Source: an uncultured Massilia sp.
Lineage (GTDB): Bacteria > Pseudomonadota > Gammaproteobacteria > Burkholderiales > Burkholderiaceae
Assembly: GCA_946481275.1 (NCBI GenBank)
Contig: CAMLMV010000007.1
Span: forward strand, 1-64,000
Direction of reading: 5' to 3'
Length of the DNA: 64,000 bases
Both the position numbers and the translations under genes were made by a program. Within the stretch, counting starts at the first letter, position 1. The number at the start of each line of letters is the position of its first letter. This document shows positions 24,032-33,228 of this stretch, one piece after another. Below the pieces are notes generated by a model, which was given only the letters and a program-made list of their open reading frames with translations, was not told the DNA's origin and ran no database searches.

Positions 24032-25234
24032 TCAGGCACGCGCTGTACGCTTGCGGCGGGCAGCTGCCAGTCCGGCGGCGCCGGCCAGCACCAGGGCGGC
24101 GCTGGCCGGTTCGGGCACCTCGGCGGTGCCGAGCTGGACGCTGAACTGGCCGAAGCCATCGGTCCAGGCGAGTCCGCTCAAATCCAGCCCGATGCTGTGG
24201 TCGCCCAGGATCGCCAGGCCCGGCACGCCGCTCACCAGGCCGCTGCCGTCGACGAGGGTGAAGCTGGCGATCGGGCGAGCCAGGCCGCTGCCGATATCGA
24301 AGGTCAGCCGGTAGTCGGCGTTGCTGGCTGCCGGCAAGTTGTTGTAGACGGTCAGCAGGCCGGTTGTGGAGAAATCGAACCCGAACAAGGCGTCGGCGGT
24401 CAGGAATTCGACGCCGGTGTTGCTGGGGTCAAGGGTGGTCGTATTGCTGCCGGTTTCGACCTGGAAATCATGATCGAGTCCGACAATGTCCTCGGCGTTG
24501 CCGTTGTACGTCGCGGTGATGCTGGCAGTCTTGTCCAGGGAAATGGGAGCTGCGTAGGCCTGCCCGGCAGCGAGGGTTGCCAATACGAGGGTCTTCTGAA
24601 TGATTGACGGGGCATGTCGCGATGCCGCCACGCGGCGACGCTTGTGCCGTCGAACCAGCCCCAGTATGGCCAATCCGCTCAAGAACAAGCCCGACGGTTC
24701 GGGAATGGCGCTCACCGTCCCCATGCCGTTGGGTGACGAAACCAGCACCTGACCTGGCGAGCCATTGGAAAGCGGCAGCAATTCAAATGCGGCGAAACTG
24801 CCGGCTGCGCCGATGTAGCTGCCGAAGCCGCTGCTATACAAAGTGGCGTTGAACTGCGACGCATCGATATTGTCGGTGCTCGCATAGTCGCCATCGAACT
24901 GCACATCGAAGCTGAACAGTCCTCCCAGGCTGACCCACTGGGTGAAATAGCTTCCTCCCCCTTGATTGCCGAGTGCGACCTGTCCTGGCACGAGGCCGGT
25001 CACCCCGGTGGAGCGATCGAACTCCGGGCCGAACGCGCCGACGAAGTTGTTCAGCACGGCAGTCGCCGGCGTGGCCCCCGCGTTTGCCAGGAAGGTGAAG
25101 TCCATCAGCGCCTGGCCGGTATGAGCAGCGGTGTTCAAGGTGACGTGGTAGCTGGGGACTGCCTGCGCAGCGCCATGTGCCAACAGCGCCCATGCGAACA
25201 GGCACTGCGGAACGAACGTTTTTACATTACGCAT
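24032..25234 (-). CDS. Double PEP-CTERM protein (two sorting signals in one chain)
   Basis: 400 residues. A signal peptide ends near AAQA, followed by a Gly/Ser-rich secreted domain. A first PEP-CTERM module (IPEPSGLFLSGLAILGLVRR, about 176-200) ends in a basic cluster. About 10 residues later a second signal-like hydrophobic stretch appears (TLVLATLAAGQAYAAP, about 212-230). After another beta-rich domain, the C-terminus carries VPEPASAALVLAGAAGLAAA plus basic residues. Each half looks like a complete exosortase substrate, so the gene seems to be a fusion of two genes or of a tandem duplicate. PEP-CTERM proteins are surface/biofilm matrix proteins. The exosortase is not in the window. Confidence 0.8.
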   Translation of the reverse strand: MRNVKTFVPQCLFAWALLAHGAAQAVPSYHVTLNTAAHTGQALMDFTFLANAGATPATAVLNNFVGAFGPEFDRSTGVTGLVPGQVALGNQGGGSYFTQWVSLGGLFSFDVQFDGDYASTDNIDASQFNATLYSSGFGSYIGAAGSFAAFELLPLSNGSPGQVLVSSPNGMGTVSAIPEPSGLFLSGLAILGLVRRHKRRRVAASRHAPSIIQKTLVLATLAAGQAYAAPISLDKTASITATYNGNAEDIVGLDHDFQVETGSNTTTLDPSNTGVEFLTADALFGFDFSTTGLLTVYNNLPAASNADYRLTFDIGSGLARPIASFTLVDGSGLVSGVPGLAILGDHSIGLDLSGLAWTDGFGQFSVQLGTAEVPEPASAALVLAGAAGLAAARRKRTARA

Positions 25235-25253
25235 GATTGAGTTTTTCCCGGAT

Positions 25254-27353
25254 TTAGAAATTGCCGATGTAAATCGCATTTGTGTACGCGATGGCGACCC
25301 TGTTCGGGTTGCTATAGGTGACCGGCACGGTAAGCGATGCGCCGGACGCGAGCGAACCGGCGGCAGCGGTGATGTAAGGGACGCCCTCGTGCATGCCGCT
25401 GGCGTTGTCGATCGTGACGCCGGCGGTGAGGTGGCTGAATGCCAGCTGAAACGGTCCCGTGAGCGTGGTTCCGCTCGTATTGGTCAGCATGATGGACGCG
25501 CTGTATTTATTGGTGATCCGGTTCCATGTCAGGCCCGAGCGCAGCATCGAGAAACCGGATGTGCCGTCGACAAACGTCGGCGCCGCGTTCTTTGCACTCC
25601 CCGACACTTTGACGCCGTAAATGGCCAGCATTTTTCCCAGGGTGCCGGCGGTATTCCACGGGAATACGCGGACATACAATGTGCGCCCGGCCGGTACCTG
25701 GACTACGACGGGGTAGACGAGCCTGGCCGTGAACGTGTCCTTCACGAACTTCAAGGGCGCGGTATTCAGCCTGGTCGAACCCGAGAAATCCGGATTCAGC
25801 GAGTATTCGATATCGGCGACCACCGTCGATCCACCGCTGCTGGTCAGGTAGGCGGAAATCGTGTCGACCGCAAAAGTGCCATTCCCGGGCGAGACGGCGA
25901 ACTGCAGGAACTGGTTGTTATTGCGTACCGGCGAATCGGCCACGTAACGGGCAACCGTCGTGTCCTGGCCATCGACCGCAATCACCTTCGATGACTGCGC
26001 AACGAGCCCGCTCACGCTGGCGTTGCTGCCGGTAACAAGCCCATCGGTAATCGGTGAGAGCGAGGTGCCGGCGGTGAACCAGTTGGCATACGAGGGGATG
26101 CCTCCGGTGACCGAAATACCGCTTCCCTGGACAGCCAGCGTCGTATTCAGAGGCACGTTACCCACGGTAAAGCTGACATTGCCGCTGTAAGTCTTCGCCT
26201 CACCCGGCGTGAACCGGACCGCCAGCGGCTGGATGAATGCCCCGTTTGCAAAAGGAATGCCGACACTCTGTGCCCAGCTGATGTTATCCAGCGATAGCGC
26301 AAAGTTCGCCGGGGCCGTCACCGTGACCGTTCCCGACGCGGGTTCCAGGTCGAATGCGGACAGTGTCGCGCTTTTGGTCGTCGGCATGCCCACGTAGCGC
26401 GTGGAAAAGTCCAATGTGCCCGGGCTGGCGATGAGCGAGGTGACCGGTACCATGTGGTCATTCAGAATGGCGAGCTTCTTCATCCCCTCGACCGCGCGCT
26501 TGGCGATCAGATTGGCAAACAGGACCTGCGGGTGGGTGCTGTCCGCCGCAATGTAAAGGTTTGCCGTCGCCGCCGCGTCGCCGTAGCTTTCCACGATCTT
26601 CCTGGTCTCGGCAGTGATATCGACGAAAGGAACGGAATACCTGGCCGCCACCGCTTTCATCGCGGCGACATAATCTCCGCGAGCACGGGTTTCTCCACCG
26701 ATGATGCCGACATTGTGCTGTCCAGTCGGCGTGATCGTCGTGCCGCTGAAGTACTTGCGCACGATGGGGGACATCAGGATTGGATTGGCACCTCTTGCAC
26801 GAATCTGCTGGACATATTTCTTCAGCCACTGGTAGTACGAGTGTTCCGAGATGTCGACCGTCGGGTCGACCTTGTCTGGCCGGCCCACGCATGCCTCGCC
26901 ATCCATGGTCCCATCGCTGCAGAAGGCGTACGTGCCGTACGTGGCGTAATCCGAGCCCGATTTTTGATCGTTGTGAGCGAACTGGACGATGACATAGTCG
27001 CCTGCACTGATTTTCGGGAGGATGGCGGGCCAGCGCGTCGCTTCGTAATAAAAACTTCTCGAACTGCGGCCACCGAGGGCCCAATTGTTGACCTTGACCG
27101 TCGAATCGAAAAACTGGGGCATCGCTTCGCCCCAGCCCATTTGCGGACGGCGATCCTGCGTGTACATCGTCATCGTCGAATCGCCCAGCATATGAATGAC
27201 AGGGCTGGCCGCGGTCGGCGTAACGGACGACTCCGCCATCGCGAGGAGCCTGGGGGACGCCGACGTCGAACCGCCCCCGCTTCCGCCGCCACAGGCGATC
27301 AGGCCGGCGGACAGGACCACCGTGCCGCCCAAACGAATGAATAAGCGCTTCAT
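25254..27353 (-). CDS. SGNH-hydrolase lipoprotein, rhamnogalacturonan acetylesterase-like (CE12)
   Basis: 699 residues. Lipobox LSAGLIAC with the lipidated Cys near residue 21, then a Gly/Ser linker. The SGNH domain spans about 50-300: HMLGDSTM (block I Ser), NWALGGRSS (block II Gly), QFAHNDQ (block III Asn) and DSTHP (block V Asp/His). This is the CE12/RgaE arrangement for removing acetyl groups from rhamnogalacturonan or pectin. The remaining 400 residues are beta-sandwich-like repeats that may bind polysaccharide. AAGGAAG precedes ATG 27,353. It sits between a second esterase and the PEP-CTERM gene in the pectin operon. Confidence 0.87.
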   Translation of the reverse strand: MKRLFIRLGGTVVLSAGLIACGGGSGGGSTSASPRLLAMAESSVTPTAASPVIHMLGDSTMTMYTQDRRPQMGWGEAMPQFFDSTVKVNNWALGGRSSRSFYYEATRWPAILPKISAGDYVIVQFAHNDQKSGSDYATYGTYAFCSDGTMDGEACVGRPDKVDPTVDISEHSYYQWLKKYVQQIRARGANPILMSPIVRKYFSGTTITPTGQHNVGIIGGETRARGDYVAAMKAVAARYSVPFVDITAETRKIVESYGDAAATANLYIAADSTHPQVLFANLIAKRAVEGMKKLAILNDHMVPVTSLIASPGTLDFSTRYVGMPTTKSATLSAFDLEPASGTVTVTAPANFALSLDNISWAQSVGIPFANGAFIQPLAVRFTPGEAKTYSGNVSFTVGNVPLNTTLAVQGSGISVTGGIPSYANWFTAGTSLSPITDGLVTGSNASVSGLVAQSSKVIAVDGQDTTVARYVADSPVRNNNQFLQFAVSPGNGTFAVDTISAYLTSSGGSTVVADIEYSLNPDFSGSTRLNTAPLKFVKDTFTARLVYPVVVQVPAGRTLYVRVFPWNTAGTLGKMLAIYGVKVSGSAKNAAPTFVDGTSGFSMLRSGLTWNRITNKYSASIMLTNTSGTTLTGPFQLAFSHLTAGVTIDNASGMHEGVPYITAAAGSLASGASLTVPVTYSNPNRVAIAYTNAIYIGNF

Positions 27354-27414
27354 CTTCCTTTGTCTCCAATTGTTGTTATCAGACCAGTTGATAGTGCTTA
27401 AGGACGCCGACTCT

Positions 27415-29526
27415 TCAGCGTTGTTGGTTTTCCTCCTTCGGTGCCTGGGCGAGAACCCACATGAAATACAGGGCCTTGGCCGCCTTGGCCCTGGTCACCC
27501 CGGCTCGCGGTTCCAGCAGCCGGCCGTTGACCATGCGCCCACGCGCGATCCCGGCTTCCGATCGGATCAGCCCCAGCTCGTAGGCGTCGCGCAGCTTGTC
27601 CGCGTAGACCGGCGAGGCGTCGTCCGTATCCGCCAGCTGGGCCCAGCGCACGAGCGGGTAGTACATGGCGCCGCGCGCACCGGTGTCCAGGTTCGGGTCG
27701 TAGCCCGGGCTGCCGGGAAGGATGGTCTTGCCGTTGTAGTCGGTCATGTAGGCGGGCCTGGCCGCGAACGTCGCGTGGTAGGCGTCGTCCAGGATGGCGC
27801 CCATGACTTCGCGCGACAGCGGACCGTCCGCGTAGCGGGACAGCAGCCCGGCGGGCAAGCGCATCAGGCTCGCCAGCGCCTCGCAGAACGCACTCGTTCG
27901 CATCGGCGCCTCGGGATGGAAGCGGCCCTGCGCATCCTTGTGGAGCGCGCCCAGCTGCAGCAGTTTCTCGATCTGGTTGCGGTAGTAGGCGCCGTCACCC
28001 CCCGTGATGTCGGCCGCGATCTCCGGGTAGACCGGCGACCAGTCGTCTGCCGCGATCGCCCGGCGCACCTCGGGGCGAAGCAGGGCCACCATGCGGCCGG
28101 CCACCGGATCGCCCGGGTTGCCGTCACCGGCGAGGCGCGCCAGTTCGGTGACCACCATGCGCGCATACTGTTTGGCGAGCGCTTCCTTGAAATGGGTGCC
28201 GTCGATCTTGTTGGCGGGATGACCGTTGGCATAGCTGCCGTCGTTGGTCTTGCCCGGCGTTTCCCCGGCTTCGATCGACATCACCATCGCGGTGATCGCC
28301 TGCCGGCCGGCTGCGTTGTAGTACTCGACGCTGCGCGCGTTCAGGTCGACGACCGGGACGTCCAGTTCGGCGCCGAGCTTCCTCATCAGGTCCGGAAAGC
28401 GGCGCTTGTCGAAGGAATTGACGTAGGGCTGGCCCGGCTTTTGTGCGCCGTTCACGCGCGACATCGGCGTGACGAAGACCGGCACCATGCCGCGTGCGCG
28501 GATGGCGGGCACGTAGACCTCGCGGATCATTTCCTCGTACATGGCCTCGGTGGCGCCGCGGCCGAAGCGGCGCGTCTCGTCGAGGCTCTCGTCGTTGTGC
28601 CCGAACTGGATCATGACGACGTCGCCGGCGTACCCGGTCAGCAGCAGGTCGTTCAGCCGGCCTTCCGCATAGGCGTTGCGGAACGAACGTCCGCCCATCG
28701 AGTAGTTCACGACCCGGACTTTGTTCGAATCGAACAGCTGGCCGATGACCTGGCCCCAGCCGCTCATCGGGGCCTCGTCGAACGTATAGGACTTGACCGT
28801 GGAATCGCCCAGCGTGTAGATGGCGGGCAGTACGCCGGCGGGGCGCGCCTGCGGCGGGATCGGGCTCAACACGATTTCCGAGAGTCCCACCGGCACCCCG
28901 GCCTTCTTCGGTTCGATCTCGATGTCGATGAAGCCGCGGCCGTTCACGTAGCGGTAGGTCCAGTCGCGTCCCTGCGCCACCGCCATGGTCTTGTTCGGCA
29001 GCCGGCCCGCGGCGTCCCAGAAGACCGGTTGGGACAGGCGGCTGGCTTGCATGCCGGTCACCGCAACCGTCGTGTCCGCGGCGTCCGATGTGGTCTTCAC
29101 GCGGATCGCGTACGCGCCGGGCCCCGCCTGGATGCGGAAGGCCATGCCGAAGTTGTTGTAATGATCGGTGCCCGCGTTCGGATCGAGCGCGGGTTCCGTG
29201 ATGACGTAGCCGGCGGCGGCGCGCCGGATCGACGCCGTGTGGACGGGACGGGCCGGGAGTGCCGCGGTCGCGCCGACGAAGCCGTAGCCGGTGGCGGCGT
29301 CATACAGCGGGACATCGTTGCCGGGCCTGGCCTGGACTGCGATCGCGCCCGTTGCGGGACGGTCCGTGAAATCATAGCGAAGCCCGGCGCCGCTCTGGTG
29401 CGCCTGGGGCTCGGCCCGACCGGGCAGCGCGCACCAGAACAGGCATGCCGCGACCGTGGCGGCGCGTGTGAAAGGACGCGTCCCGTCGAACGGGCGTGCC
29501 GCAGTCGGATGAGGGAGGTGTGTCAT
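27415..29526 (-). CDS. SGNH rhamnogalacturonan acetylesterase (CE12-like) with SLH-like C-terminus
   Basis: About 703 residues. After a signal peptide (hydrophobic run ending near ALPGRAEP) there is a beta-rich domain of about 190 residues. The SGNH esterase follows: YTLGDSTVKSY, NYSMGGRSF, QFGHNDESLD and DGTHF. The last 230 residues contain repeats resembling S-layer homology modules, for example YADKLRDAYELGLI and LEPRAGVTRAKAAKALY. These could tie the enzyme to the cell surface. ATG 29,526 was chosen because the longer frame starts upstream of a terminator hairpin (29,538-29,569). A second CE12 gene next door suggests different acetyl positions or locations. Confidence 0.82.
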   Translation of the reverse strand: MTHLPHPTAARPFDGTRPFTRAATVAACLFWCALPGRAEPQAHQSGAGLRYDFTDRPATGAIAVQARPGNDVPLYDAATGYGFVGATAALPARPVHTASIRRAAAGYVITEPALDPNAGTDHYNNFGMAFRIQAGPGAYAIRVKTTSDAADTTVAVTGMQASRLSQPVFWDAAGRLPNKTMAVAQGRDWTYRYVNGRGFIDIEIEPKKAGVPVGLSEIVLSPIPPQARPAGVLPAIYTLGDSTVKSYTFDEAPMSGWGQVIGQLFDSNKVRVVNYSMGGRSFRNAYAEGRLNDLLLTGYAGDVVMIQFGHNDESLDETRRFGRGATEAMYEEMIREVYVPAIRARGMVPVFVTPMSRVNGAQKPGQPYVNSFDKRRFPDLMRKLGAELDVPVVDLNARSVEYYNAAGRQAITAMVMSIEAGETPGKTNDGSYANGHPANKIDGTHFKEALAKQYARMVVTELARLAGDGNPGDPVAGRMVALLRPEVRRAIAADDWSPVYPEIAADITGGDGAYYRNQIEKLLQLGALHKDAQGRFHPEAPMRTSAFCEALASLMRLPAGLLSRYADGPLSREVMGAILDDAYHATFAARPAYMTDYNGKTILPGSPGYDPNLDTGARGAMYYPLVRWAQLADTDDASPVYADKLRDAYELGLIRSEAGIARGRMVNGRLLEPRAGVTRAKAAKALYFMWVLAQAPKEENQQR

Positions 29527-29537
29527 GGTGGTCGGCG

Positions 29538-29569
29538 AAAAAATCCCAGGCAGGAACATCCCGCCTGGG
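29538..29569 (-). terminator. Rho-independent terminator after the TonB receptor gene
   Basis: On the minus strand GCCTGGG-type arms (CCCAGGC at 29,545-29,551 with GCCTGGG at 29,563-29,569) form a stem followed by six T residues. It lies between the receptor stop (29,611) and the next esterase start, so it would lower transcription of the enzymes relative to the receptor. Confidence 0.7.
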
Positions 29570-29610
29570 CAAAGGAGACAGCCCCCGCGGGCCGTCATTC
29601 GGTTCATCGA

Positions 29611-32415
29611 TCAGAACGTGTATTCCGCGCGCGTCAGCCAGGTACGGCCGATCGGCTTGGCGACGTTCTGGGCGAATACCACGCGCGACGAGATGCGCTG
29701 GTTCGACAGCGGCGGGTCGACGTCGAACAGGTTGTTGATGCCAAAGCTGACCGTCAGGTGCCTGTTGAACTTGTAGCGGGTGCTCAGGTTGTACAGCTTG
29801 TACGACGAGATCACGTGGTAGTACGGCTGGCCCGGCTGCTGGCTGGGCAGGGCGTTGGTGTCGATGTAGTGCGAGGTGTACTGCTGGGTCAGCTGTGTCC
29901 CGAATCCGCGGTAAGACCAGGACAGGCGCAGGTTCGACTTCCAGCGGAACACGTAGGTATTCGCCGACGTGGAGCCGGTCGCGAGCGCGCCCGGCTGGCC
30001 CACCGCATCCACCCAGGCCCCGCCCGAATCGGTCTGGGTCTCGTACTTGCGCACGTAGGTGCCATCCAGGGCGACGCCGAACTTGCCGAGTTGCGCGGTC
30101 GGGATGGTGTAGCTGAACGTGGTGTCGATACCTTGCGTATGCAGGCCGCCCAGGTTCATGCGCGAGACGTCGATGTACTTGAGCGTGCCGTCCGGGTTGC
30201 GCACGAAGAGGTTGGCGTACTTCTGGACATTGCTGAAGATCGTATCTTCGGTCATTTGCGCGATCGTGCCCTTCATGCGGACATCCCAGAAGTCGAACGA
30301 GACCACCGCGTTCTTGACGGGTTCGACTACGATGCCGGCCGTGAAGGTCTTCGACTTTTCCGGTTGCAGGTCGGGGTTGGCGCCCGTCAGGGTGGTCAGC
30401 TGGGTGTTGCACACGGTCGCCGGGTCCAGGCCGAGGTTCGCGTAGGCCGGATTGGGCGTGCCGGTGGCCGCGACCGACGGCGTGGGACCTGGGCACAGCA
30501 GCGGGTCGTCCCAGCGATGGGTCGATGGCACCAGCTGGCGCGCCGCGCCGTACAGCTCGGGCAGGGTGGGGGCACGGAAGCCCGTGCTGGCGGTGGTGCG
30601 CAGCATGATTTTCTTGCTCGCCTCCCAGCGCAGACTGAGCTTCGGGTTGACGGTGTTGCCGAAATCGCTGAAATGGTCGGCGCGCACCGCGGCGGTCAGG
30701 TCCAGGCTTTTGGTGATCGGGGCGTCGATCTCCGCATACAGGGCGCCGACGGTGCGTCCGCCGGATGAATGCGTGCCGGGGTTGCCGGACACCTTGTAGA
30801 CCACCTCCTCGGCGTTCATGCCGACGTCGCTGTTCCACGTGTCGCGGTGCAGGTCGCCGCCCACGGCCAGCATCAGCGGGCCGCCGGACAGGTCGGACAC
30901 GGACCGGGACAGGTTGAAGTCGGTGCCATAAAAGCGTACGCGTCCGCTGCGGTAGGTCTGGCCGTCCATGCTGATGCTGTCCAGGTAGGCCTTGCCGGCC
31001 TCGTCCTGCTTGCCGAACGGGTTCAGGACGCCGCTCGCCACGCCCTGGTAAAGACCGGGCGTGGAGAAGAACCCGTTCTTCCAGCTGACGGTTGCGCGGC
31101 TTTGCGACACGTTGAGGCCGACACGGTAGTCCCAGCCCGCGACGATGCCCTCGTCGTTGACGACGATCCGGTTGGTGCGCTGGCGGCCGTCCGTCACGGC
31201 GGCACCGGCTTCGTCCAGGCTCCAGGTCAGGGCGAGGTCTTGTCCCGTCACGCCGGCGACGGCCGGCACGCCGCCGCTGCCGCCCGGGTACCATTTGCTG
31301 GCTTTGGTGATGAACAGCGGCTTGCGCAGTGTGGGGCTCAGCACGGAATAGGCTGTCTGCGCACCGACGACCTGCGGCGGATTCGACGCGTCGATATACG
31401 ACTCGGTGTTGAGTATCTCGACGGTCAGCAGGCCGTCCTGGCCATGGCGCAGCGACGCCTTGGTGAGCAGGGTGCTCTGCATCGCGTCCGGCAGCAGTTG
31501 CGGGTACAGGGTCGGGTCGAGGATGCACGTGGTGTTCTTCGCCCTCGTCGACGCCAGGCTGTACCTGGCGTCGTAGTTGCTGGCGCAGCCGCTCGACCAG
31601 TATGGATTGCCGGTGGTGCTGGTCGCCTTGCCGTTGTTGTAGACGGTAAAGTTAGCCGGCGCCGACGACGAACCCGAGGTGTTGGTCGAGAACGCCGTGC
31701 CGCCCAGCGCGACGATGTCGTCCGGATTCCAGATGTTGGGGCGGTCCTTCTGCATCAGCGAATAGCGCCTTTGCGTGTCGAAGGCGGCGTACACGTTCCA
31801 GCCGTCCTTCTGCAGGTCGCCCTTGCCCGCGACGATCGACAGGCGCGGCTGCTGTCCGCCGCCGTGGCGCTCCGGATCGACATAGCTGCCGGTCAGCTTG
31901 ACGCCGTCGTAGCTGCGCCTGGTAATGAAGTTGACGACGCCGGCGATGGCGTCGGTACCGTAGATCGAGGAAGCGCCGTCGCGCAGCACCTCGACGCGCT
32001 CGATGGCGCTCATCGGGATCACGTCCACGTTGACCGAACTGGCACCGCTCGCCTCGTTCGGCAGGCGCCGGCCGTTGAGCAGGACCAGCGTGCGGTTGGT
32101 GTTCAGGCCGCGCATGTTGATCATCGTACCGCTGCTGCCGCCGCCGACCGGTTCGTTGGTCGAAGCCGTCACCAGCGAGGTCGCCACTTCGGACATCGTG
32201 GTCAAGCCCTGGGCTTGCAGTTCCTCGGCCTTGTAGACCGTGAGCGGCAGCGCGCTCTCGGTGGCGATCCGCTTGATCGAGGAACCCGTCACGGTCACCC
32301 TTTCCATCGGCGTGTCCGCCTGCTGGGCCTGGGCCTGGTGCACGAGCGTCAGCACGGCCAGCGTGAACGTACTCAGCGCAAGTCGGGGTGTTGCGGGGTG
32401 GTTGGCATGCTTCAT
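29611..32415 (-). CDS. TonB-dependent receptor for pectin oligosaccharides
   Basis: About 934 residues. A signal peptide ends near HQAQAQ. The plug domain opens with MERVTVTGSSIKR and contains LNTNRTLVLLNGRRLP and IERVEVLRDGASSIYGTDA. A large beta-barrel ends in TRAEYTF with C-terminal Phe. Heading an operon of pectin esterases and a pectate lyase, it most likely imports oligogalacturonides or rhamnogalacturonan fragments. ATG 32,415 has GGAGA upstream; a longer open frame reaches into the regulatory repeats and is rejected. It is divergent from the FecI sigma gene with a shared 230-base promoter region. Confidence 0.88.
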   Translation of the reverse strand: MKHANHPATPRLALSTFTLAVLTLVHQAQAQQADTPMERVTVTGSSIKRIATESALPLTVYKAEELQAQGLTTMSEVATSLVTASTNEPVGGGSSGTMINMRGLNTNRTLVLLNGRRLPNEASGASSVNVDVIPMSAIERVEVLRDGASSIYGTDAIAGVVNFITRRSYDGVKLTGSYVDPERHGGGQQPRLSIVAGKGDLQKDGWNVYAAFDTQRRYSLMQKDRPNIWNPDDIVALGGTAFSTNTSGSSSAPANFTVYNNGKATSTTGNPYWSSGCASNYDARYSLASTRAKNTTCILDPTLYPQLLPDAMQSTLLTKASLRHGQDGLLTVEILNTESYIDASNPPQVVGAQTAYSVLSPTLRKPLFITKASKWYPGGSGGVPAVAGVTGQDLALTWSLDEAGAAVTDGRQRTNRIVVNDEGIVAGWDYRVGLNVSQSRATVSWKNGFFSTPGLYQGVASGVLNPFGKQDEAGKAYLDSISMDGQTYRSGRVRFYGTDFNLSRSVSDLSGGPLMLAVGGDLHRDTWNSDVGMNAEEVVYKVSGNPGTHSSGGRTVGALYAEIDAPITKSLDLTAAVRADHFSDFGNTVNPKLSLRWEASKKIMLRTTASTGFRAPTLPELYGAARQLVPSTHRWDDPLLCPGPTPSVAATGTPNPAYANLGLDPATVCNTQLTTLTGANPDLQPEKSKTFTAGIVVEPVKNAVVSFDFWDVRMKGTIAQMTEDTIFSNVQKYANLFVRNPDGTLKYIDVSRMNLGGLHTQGIDTTFSYTIPTAQLGKFGVALDGTYVRKYETQTDSGGAWVDAVGQPGALATGSTSANTYVFRWKSNLRLSWSYRGFGTQLTQQYTSHYIDTNALPSQQPGQPYYHVISSYKLYNLSTRYKFNRHLTVSFGINNLFDVDPPLSNQRISSRVVFAQNVAKPIGRTWLTRAEYTF

Positions 32416-32438
32416 CGTAGTCTCCGTGAGCTTTATTG

Positions 32439-32535
32439 TGGTCTGTCCAAAAATATTATTTGGACCGACCAAATTTGTAATTGGTCTGTTGGCGATCATT
32501 GCAGTTTCGTTAGCAATTCGCAACTGGACAGACCG
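32439..32535. promoter_or_regulatory. Cluster of GGTCTGTCCA-type inverted sites in the divergent promoter
   Basis: TGGTCTGTCCA at 32,439-32,449 recurs inverted as TGGACAGACCG at 32,525-32,535 (10 bases exact). Between them are TTGGACCGACCAA (32,460-32,472, palindromic except one base pair) and TTGGTCTGTT (32,481-32,490). Such TGGTC-x-GACCA palindromes are typical operators of FCD-type GntR regulators (for example hexuronate or lactate regulators), which is knowledge of the family; no such regulator lies in the window. They may co-regulate the receptor operon and the sigma factor. Confidence 0.5.
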
Positions 32536-32643
32536 GTTTTTGCCTGGAAACGACAATATGGATAGCTTCTATGAACCATCTTCAATTTTTTTTAGGGAAA
32601 ATTTCGCACCGTTCGTCCATACTGTTTGGGACAATAAAAAAAC

Positions 32644-33228
32644 ATGAATCAAGACACGATCAACTGGCTCACCGTGCACCTGCTGCCGTTCGAAGCAGAG
32701 CTGCGTCTCCGCTTGCGGCGGGTGTGCGCCAGTGCGGCGGACGTGGACGACGTGATCCAGGAGGTGTACTGCAAGGTGATGCAGATGGACGGAATCACCC
32801 ACGTGAACGACCCGCGCGGCTACATCGTCCAGATGGCGAAGAACCTCGTCACCGACCGGCTTCGGCGTGACGCCGTCGTCGATATCGAAGTCATGTCCAA
32901 TTTATGCGACCTGGAAGTGCGGGACGACAGCCCGGGTCCCGAGCAAACCGCGTTCGGCCGCGCCGAACTGCGCTGGGTGATGGGACTGATCGGCAGGCTG
33001 CCCGATCGATGTCGGGCGGTATTTCGTGCGCGGCGGATCTATGGCTGGTCCCAGAAGGAGACTGCGGATTCGCTGGGTGTTACCGAGAAAGCGGTTGAAT
33101 ATGAGTCCACCAAGGGGATGGAACTGATCTCCGAGATGATGAAAAGGCAGGGCGTACGTGACATCCCGGCGACCATGCAGCCTCGCAAGATCAACCGGGC
33201 AGGGAAAGCCAATGTCAGCGATCGATAA
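32644..33228 (+). CDS. ECF sigma factor, FecI type
   Basis: 194 residues. Sigma region 2 covers about 15-80 (VDDVIQEVYCKV, then DPRGYIVQMAKNLVTDRLRR). Region 4 covers about 110-165 (RLPDRCRAVFRARRIYGWSQKE read in two parts, then SLGVTEKAVEY). It directs RNA polymerase to genes of a surface-signalling regulon. The next genes encode FecR and a TonB receptor with an N-terminal signalling domain, a complete Fec-type trio. The 3' end overlaps fecR by 17 bases. No Fur box was recognised, and the locus context points to a carbohydrate rather than iron signal. Confidence 0.9.
   Translation: MNQDTINWLTVHLLPFEAELRLRLRRVCASAADVDDVIQEVYCKVMQMDGITHVNDPRGYIVQMAKNLVTDRLRRDAVVDIEVMSNLCDLEVRDDSPGPEQTAFGRAELRWVMGLIGRLPDRCRAVFRARRIYGWSQKETADSLGVTEKAVEYESTKGMELISEMMKRQGVRDIPATMQPRKINRAGKANVSDR

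Noticed and set aside
27196..30768. Plus-strand open frame of 1,190 codons opposite the esterase and receptor genes
   Set aside because: No recognisable domains; antisense to genes with clear catalytic motifs and signals.
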